Of a DNA stretch of 64,000 bases, positions 60,392 through 64,000 are shown piece after piece. The position numbers were made by a program, and so were the translations under genes. Origin of the DNA: an uncultured Clostridia bacterium (lineage in GTDB: Bacteria > Bacillota > Clostridia > Christensenellales > CAG-138). Every line of letters starts with the position of its first letter. Within the stretch, counting starts at the first letter, position 1. The stretch spans positions 108,773-172,772 of the forward strand of contig CAKTYU010000003.1 in assembly GCA_934633985.1 (NCBI GenBank), written 5' to 3'. A model generated the notes under the pieces. The model searched no databases, had not been told where the DNA came from, and saw nothing but the letters and a program-made list of their open reading frames with translations.

Positions 60392-60634
60392 TTATTTCAG
60401 GTACTTCAATGCTTCAGGATTATCAGGGTCGATGTCCAGTATAAGGTTTGCGTATTTCCGTGCCCTTGCGGGGTTTTCCCTGCACTTTCTCAGCAGCTCC
60501 GCCACATCGTCATCAAGGCCGATGCTCGATGTATAGGCTATCCTGTACCTTGCGCCGCAATAGCGGCAGGTCCTTATTCCGTTTTCATCATAAAAATCCG
60601 ATGCGCCGCATTTTTCACATACAATAGCTTTCAT
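60392..60634 (-). CDS. Small zinc-ribbon protein
   Basis: An 80-residue protein. The N-terminal half is a zinc ribbon with two CxxC pairs (CEKCGASDFYDENGIRTCRYCG); the C-terminal half is one helical hairpin (ELLRKCRENPARARKYANLIL) ending like a TPR unit (DPDNPEALKYLK). ATG 60634 has GGAGGG upstream, while the longer frame runs into the repeat region. It lies in the same direction as the YbjQ-like gene and is probably its operon partner. Confidence 0.75.
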   Translation of the reverse strand: MKAIVCEKCGASDFYDENGIRTCRYCGARYRIAYTSSIGLDDDVAELLRKCRENPARARKYANLILDIDPDNPEALKYLK

Positions 60635-60709
60635 GGAACAGCCCTCCATGCGTGAAATGTATTCTTTTACTTCTTTTATTATAGTGTAGGCTCTTGCGTA
60701 TTGCAACAA

Positions 60710-60838
60710 AAAAGCAGAGCCGCCTTCGCGGCTCCGCTCAGCCTGTCGAAAATCTCAGGGTTGTTAAGGGGCCGCAGCCCCTTGAGGCAAAACCCGAAAA
60801 AAACTCGAAGAAGTGGCGCTTAGCCACTTCTTCGAAAG
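60710..60838 (-). repeat. Multi-hairpin terminator repeat, copy 2 (short form)
   Basis: Read on the minus strand, directly after the rubredoxin stop: H1 CGAAGAAGTGG/CCACTTCTTCG (60806-60834) with AGTTTTTTTCGGG; the single arm GGCAAAACCCG (60786-60796); H2 AAGGGGC/GCCCCTT (60766-60783); CTGTCGAAAA (60743-60752); H3 GAGCCGC/GCGGCTC (60717-60734) and a T run. Compared with copy 1 it lacks ~90 internal bases, and H1 differs by paired changes that keep the stem. Confidence 0.85.
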
Positions 60839-60840
60839 TC

Positions 60841-60996
60841 TTACACCTCGTTAAACGCATCTTTGCCCAGCCCGCAGACGGGGCAGACCCAATCCTCCGG
60901 GACGTCCTCCCAGGGGGTGCCGGGGGCTACGCCGTTGTCGGGATCGCCCAGCTCGGGATCGTATACATAGCTACAGGGGCATTCGTATTTTTTCAT
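60841..60996 (-). CDS. Rubredoxin
   Basis: A 51-residue electron carrier with one iron bound by four cysteines. The second knuckle is normal (VCPVCGLGKDAF, Cys38 and Cys41), and DPDNGVAPGTPWEDVPEDW is the standard rubredoxin core. The first knuckle reads YECPCSYVYD: Cys6 and Cys8 are separated by one residue, where rubredoxins have two (CxxCGY). RBS AAAGGAG. It lies 26 bases after rubrerythrin in the same direction and should pass electrons to it for peroxide reduction. Confidence 0.9.
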   Translation of the reverse strand: MKKYECPCSYVYDPELGDPDNGVAPGTPWEDVPEDWVCPVCGLGKDAFNEV

Positions 60997-61022
60997 CGCT
61001 GTGTTCTCCTTTTTTTGCCCTG

Positions 61023-61568
61023 TTATTCGCCGAAGTAGCGCTTGAGCAGGCCCTCGAAGGCCTTGCCGTGGCGGGCCTCGTCACGGGCCATCTCGTGTAC
61101 GGTGTCATGGATAGCGTCAAGGTTCAGCTCCTTGGCCCTCTTGGCGAGCATGGTCTTGCCCTCGGTGGCGCCGTTCTCCGCCTCTACGCGCATCTTCAGG
61201 TTTTCCTTGGTGCTGTCGGTCAGTACCTCGCCCAGCAGCTCCGCGAACTTCGCCGCGTGCTCGGCCTCCTCGTATGCCGCCTTCTCCCAGTACAAGCCGA
61301 TCTCGGGATAGCCCTCGCGATGGGCTACGCGGGCCATGGCCAGATACATGCCGACCTCGCTGCATTCGCCGTTGAAGTTGGCGCGCAGGCCCTCGATGAT
61401 CTCGGGGTCAACGCCCTTGGCGACGCCTACTACATGCTCGGCGGCCCAGCTCATCTTGTTCTCCTCCACAAGCACGAACTTGTCCTTGGGAGCCTTGCAG
61501 ACGGGGCAGAATTCGGGGGCCTCGGGTCCTTCGTGTACATAACCGCAAACTGTGCAACGGAACTTCAT
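61023..61568 (-). CDS. Rubrerythrin (reverse type, N-terminal rubredoxin domain)
   Basis: A 181-residue peroxide-reducing enzyme. Unlike classical rubrerythrin the rubredoxin domain is first (CTVCGYVHEG ... FCPVCKAPKDKF, residues 5-31), followed by the ferritin-like di-iron domain: FNGECSEVGMYLAMA, WEKAAYEEAEHAAKFAEL, and HEMARDEARHGKAFEGLL. Such reverse rubrerythrins protect clostridia against oxygen and peroxide and are PerR targets in Clostridium acetobutylicum. A Fur/PerR-like box lies upstream, and rubredoxin follows in the operon. Confidence 0.95.
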   Translation of the reverse strand: MKFRCTVCGYVHEGPEAPEFCPVCKAPKDKFVLVEENKMSWAAEHVVGVAKGVDPEIIEGLRANFNGECSEVGMYLAMARVAHREGYPEIGLYWEKAAYEEAEHAAKFAELLGEVLTDSTKENLKMRVEAENGATEGKTMLAKRAKELNLDAIHDTVHEMARDEARHGKAFEGLLKRYFGE

Positions 61569-61590
61569 TTTAATTATACCTCCTAATGAT

Positions 61591-61611
61591 TAAGAATGAT
61601 TATCGTTCTTA
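61591..61611. promoter_or_regulatory. Fur/PerR-type inverted repeat upstream of rubrerythrin
   Basis: TAAGAATGAT-T-ATCGTTCTTA, a 21-base palindrome with one mismatched pair per arm position 7, located 23 bases upstream of the start. An AT-rich hairpin with T run lies further up at 61661-61686, without an obvious + strand gene to terminate. Confidence 0.6.
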
Positions 61612-61719
61612 TTTTTGTTACTCCTATCATACCACTCTTTTTCAATTTTGGCTATACCTAAATCTAACTTTTTTTAGATTTTTTTTATTTTTTTATCCCG
61701 TGTGCCTCCGCCCCCTCCG

Positions 61720-61748
61720 TTGTCTTAACCGTTTTTTTACGATATAAT
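61720..61748 (+). promoter_or_regulatory. Promoter of the 61779 gene
   Basis: TTGTCT at 61720-61725, 17 bases, TATAAT at 61743-61748. Confidence 0.6.
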
Positions 61749-61778
61749 CAGATATACACATTTATCCGGAGGAATAAT

Positions 61779-62588
61779 ATGGAAAGCAACAAGAAAAAGC
61801 GTGGTTTTAAGGATATAGCGGCATTTGCAAGGCAGAGGCCCAGGGTGTTTGCGGTATACGTGATACTGCGTCTGCTGGTCATCGCGGCGCTGGTGCGCTC
61901 CGCCATGCTTCAGGAATATGAGAGCATGTTCGTGTGCCTGCTGGTGCTGGTGCTGTTTATGCTGCCCTCCTTCCTCGAAAGAAAGCTAAAGATAGAGCTG
62001 CCGGACACCCTTGAAATTATAATCCTGGTATTCATATTCGCGGCGGAAATACTGGGCGAGCTGGAATGCTACTTCATACAGTATCCCCATTGGGACACCA
62101 TACTGCACACCACCTCGGGCTTCCTGTGCGCCGCCATAGGCTTTTCCCTTGTGAACCTGCTCAATAAGGACAACCGCGTCAGCCTGAGCCTTTCCCCGCT
62201 GTATATGGCTGTGGCCGCCTTCTGCTTTTCCATGACCATAGGCGTGCTGTGGGAGTTCATTGAGTTCTCCGCCGACAGGCTCTTCCTGCTGGATATGCAG
62301 AAGGACACCGTCATAACCACCATATCCTCCGTGGCGCTGGACGCCACCAACACCAATACCCCCATAGTCATACGCGACATAACTGACGTTACGGTAAACG
62401 GGCAGAGTCTCGGCCTGGGCGGCTATCTCGACATCGGCCTATACGACACCATGGAGGATCTATTCGTAAACTTCATAGGCGCGGTGGTATTCAGCATGTT
62501 CGGCTACTTCTATGTTAAGCACGAGGGCAAGGGCAAGCTGGTCAGCAGCCTTGTGCCGCGGGTGGCCAAGGGGGAGGACGGGGAATGA
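61779..62588 (+). CDS. Membrane protein, DUF2238/YjdF-like
   Basis: A 269-residue protein with about six membrane segments. The stretches WDTILHTTSGFLCAAIGF and GVLWEFIEFSADRLF resemble the DUF2238 family (YjdF-like), where conserved His, Trp and Glu line the membrane helices. A loop at ~185-215 carries an additional beta segment (ITDVTVNGQSLGLGG). Function unknown. RBS CCGGAGGAA. Its stop overlaps the start of the cyclase gene (ATGA), so the two are translated together. Confidence 0.65.
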   Translation: MESNKKKRGFKDIAAFARQRPRVFAVYVILRLLVIAALVRSAMLQEYESMFVCLLVLVLFMLPSFLERKLKIELPDTLEIIILVFIFAAEILGELECYFIQYPHWDTILHTTSGFLCAAIGFSLVNLLNKDNRVSLSLSPLYMAVAAFCFSMTIGVLWEFIEFSADRLFLLDMQKDTVITTISSVALDATNTNTPIVIRDITDVTVNGQSLGLGGYLDIGLYDTMEDLFVNFIGAVVFSMFGYFYVKHEGKGKLVSSLVPRVAKGEDGE

Positions 62589-63229
62589 AGGTCATAGACC
62601 TTACCCACGCCATAACCGGGGATATGCCGGTCTACCCCGGCACGGAGCCGCCTAAGCTCGCCTTAGCGAACAGCTATGAAAGGGACGGCTTCAGGGAAAC
62701 TCTGCTCAGCCTGTACACCCACACCGGCACCCATATAGACCCGCCGGCCCACATTTTCCCGGGGCGGAAAACCCTGGATCAGTTCCCGCCGGAGCAGTTC
62801 ATGGGCAAGGCGCTGGTTATAGACTGCCGCGGCCTTAAGCCGGGCGAGGCCATCGCCCCCGCCCATATAGAGCGCTATGGCGAAAACGCTAAAAAGGCGG
62901 ATTTCCTGCTCTTTAATCTTGGCTGGGACAGGCTCTGGGGGACGGAGGCGTACTTTGGCGATTATCCCTGCCTTGACGATGCGGCCCTCGGCCTTATAAT
63001 CAGCGGCGGCTACAAGGGCATAGGCCTTGACGTCATAGGGCTGGATCCCATCGCCGACGCCGGCCTCACCCGCCACAGGCGGCTCTTTTCCGCCTGCGAC
63101 ATTATCAATATCGAAAACCTGTGCAATCTGGACAAGTGCGGCGGCGGCCTTTTCAATTTTGCCTGCCTGCCGCTTAAGCTCCGGGACAGCGACGGCTCCC
63201 CCGCCCGGGCAGTGGCGTGGTTTGAATAA
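62585..63229 (+). CDS. Cyclase-family hydrolase (kynurenine formamidase-like)
   Basis: A 214-residue metal hydrolase of the cyclase family (PF04199), which includes kynurenine formamidase and isatin hydrolase. The metal motif HTGTHIDPPAH sits near residues 47-57; DLTHAITGDMPVYPG at the start is typical. The C-terminal metal and substrate region (GLDVIGLDPI, RRLFSACDIINIENLCNLD) is complete. No tryptophan-degradation genes are near, so the substrate is open. It overlaps the membrane-protein gene by 4 bases. Confidence 0.85.
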   Translation: MKVIDLTHAITGDMPVYPGTEPPKLALANSYERDGFRETLLSLYTHTGTHIDPPAHIFPGRKTLDQFPPEQFMGKALVIDCRGLKPGEAIAPAHIERYGENAKKADFLLFNLGWDRLWGTEAYFGDYPCLDDAALGLIISGGYKGIGLDVIGLDPIADAGLTRHRRLFSACDIINIENLCNLDKCGGGLFNFACLPLKLRDSDGSPARAVAWFE

Positions 63230-63268
63230 AAATACGCCCCCTGCAAGCGCGGGGGGCTGTTAAATCGG

Positions 63269-63664
63269 TCATTTTATCGGGGGGACGGAAGGGTTGCCCA
63301 CCTTGTAGTAGCTGCCGTCAATGATGATGTACGCTACATTGCCTCTATCCTCGTATGTAAAAGCGTCCTCTCTGCCGTCCACATCGAAGCTATAAGCCTG
63401 CGAGCCCTCTACCTGTTCCGGCGCGGCGCAGGCGGTCAATTTCAGGCCGTAAAACCACTCTATGACAGAGTTGACGGATATATCGCCGTCATCTGCGCCT
63501 ATCTCAAACGCGGTTTGCATCCCTTGTGAATAAAACCTGCCTGTTATCAACGTTGTAGGTTCCGGAAAGGAATACACCTCCGAGCCGTTGACCGTCCTTT
63601 GCCCGCATCCCATCATACCTGATACACAAACCAAAGCCAAAGCAAACGCCGCCAATTTTTTCAT
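63269..63664 (-). CDS. Putative lipoprotein of unknown function
   Basis: A 131-residue secreted protein. The signal peptide ends in the lipobox GMMGC (Cys 20). The mature part has short beta-strand patterns and two cysteines (LKLTACAAPE is one region), with no recognisable domain; it ends GNPSVPPIK. A pair GCCCCC/GGGGGGC around 63237-63257 between it and the convergent cyclase gene may terminate both. Single gene. Confidence 0.6.
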   Translation of the reverse strand: MKKLAAFALALVCVSGMMGCGQRTVNGSEVYSFPEPTTLITGRFYSQGMQTAFEIGADDGDISVNSVIEWFYGLKLTACAAPEQVEGSQAYSFDVDGREDAFTYEDRGNVAYIIIDGSYYKVGNPSVPPIK

Positions 63665-63886
63665 GCGATCTACCTCCCTTCAATCTCCGCTTGAAAAGCA
63701 ATTCCTACTATTATCGTATCATGCGGGCGGCAGCGCCGCAAGCGGGGGAGATAACTGCCGTATTGTTAAACAAAAAAGTTTTACGAATATTCTGTTTTCC
63801 CGGCCTCTGCACACATGGTCGCTGTGTCGCCAGCCAAGCGCAAGCGCAGGGCTGAGTCAGGCCCGGGGAATAAATATATGTCAAAG

Positions 63887-63929
63887 ACCAAATAAGAACA
63901 CCATGCGTTGCATGGTGTTCTTATTTGGT
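63887..63929 (-). terminator. Long perfect hairpin, terminator of the rRNA operon
   Basis: A 20-bp perfect inverted repeat (63887-63906 and 63910-63929) with a 3-base loop, directly after the 5S 3' end when read on the minus strand. The 222 bases between it and the lipoprotein gene hold nothing I can identify. Confidence 0.8.
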
Positions 63930-63930
63930 A

Positions 63931-64000
63931 TCCGGCAGCTACCTATTTTCCCGGGCCGTCACCAGCCAAGTATCTTCGGCGTATAAGGGCTTAACTTCTG
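63931..64000 (-). rRNA. 5S ribosomal RNA, 3' part (cut by window end)
   Basis: On the minus strand the last 70 bases read as the 3' part of 5S rRNA: AGAAGTTAAGCCCTTATACG, then CCGAAGATACTTGGCTGG, GGCCCGGGAAAATAGGTAG and the closing GCTGCCGGA. The 5' half lies beyond the window. This implies a 23S/16S operon further on, transcribed toward this window. Confidence 0.93.

Noticed and set aside
63588..63986. A 132-codon + strand frame near the window end
   Set aside because: It runs through the lipoprotein gene start, the terminator hairpin and the 5S rRNA in antisense.
1..64000. CRISPR arrays, prophage genes and complete insertion sequences
   Set aside because: No regularly spaced direct repeats, phage structural genes or transposase frames were seen; the only mobile-type element supported is the 279-bp MITE-like sequence.

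Overview
The window looks like a chromosomal segment of an anaerobic, low-molecular-oxygen-tolerance member of the Clostridia (Bacillota). Supporting genes are a single-chain pyruvate:ferredoxin oxidoreductase, reverse rubrerythrin with rubredoxin, the AddAB recombination nuclease, an Rrf2 regulator next to cysteine synthase, an arginine-deiminase route, relatives of D-proline reductase proteins, MgtE, YitT, CvpA and Tex. Most of the DNA is GC-rich (one hand-counted line in the ABC transporter is 39/60 G+C) and uses ATA (Ile) and AGG (Arg) freely. The genus cannot be told from the sequence.

Layout. 1-3461 is an AT-richer block (one hand-counted line is 26/60 G+C) with the 3' end of an adenine deaminase gene and two amidohydrolase/deaminase genes, so probably a purine-salvage or purine-fermentation cluster acquired from elsewhere. 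3462-3860 is non-coding with two terminators. 3861-12600 is a sulfur/cysteine neighbourhood: L-cysteine desulfidase, a sulfonate/taurine-type ABC transporter, cysteine synthase, a TtcA-type PP-loop protein and an Rrf2 regulator, followed by thiamine pyrophosphokinase. 12690-14801 holds envelope proteins and a membrane zinc peptidase. 14860-22116 is a thpR-addB-addA operon. 22170-23535 holds a multi-hairpin terminator repeat, yitT and a palindromic operator; then come KDPG aldolase, tex, gltX and glnS (to 29.5 kb).

29657-31036 carries a TSCPD protein, a 279-bp MITE-like element whose end supplies the stop codon of dapF, and dapF. 31232-37091 is a long + strand series: two tandem diacylglycerol-kinase paralogues, a beta-propeller-like membrane protein, CvpA, a methyltransferase and an unusual pseudouridine synthase with two catalytic domains. 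37126-39377 has a LysR gene divergent from a prdD/prdE-like pair. GAPDH, MATE, a second LysR, PHP, RpiR and PFOR follow.

48742-52114 is arginine deiminase, ornithine carbamoyltransferase and an archaeal-type ornithine cyclodeaminase, which together would convert arginine to proline. With the prdD/E-like pair 10 kb away this suggests Stickland-type amino-acid fermentation, although catalytic PrdA/PrdB are not in the window. 52173-63664 contains mgtE with a structured leader and small upstream ORF, an HD-domain remnant, an SNF-family transporter, alanine racemase, an sdpR-sdpI-like pair with two matching operators, small genes, rubredoxin/rubrerythrin with a Fur/PerR-type box, and a second copy of the multi-hairpin repeat. 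The window ends inside a 5S rRNA gene on the minus strand, so an rRNA operon probably lies just beyond.
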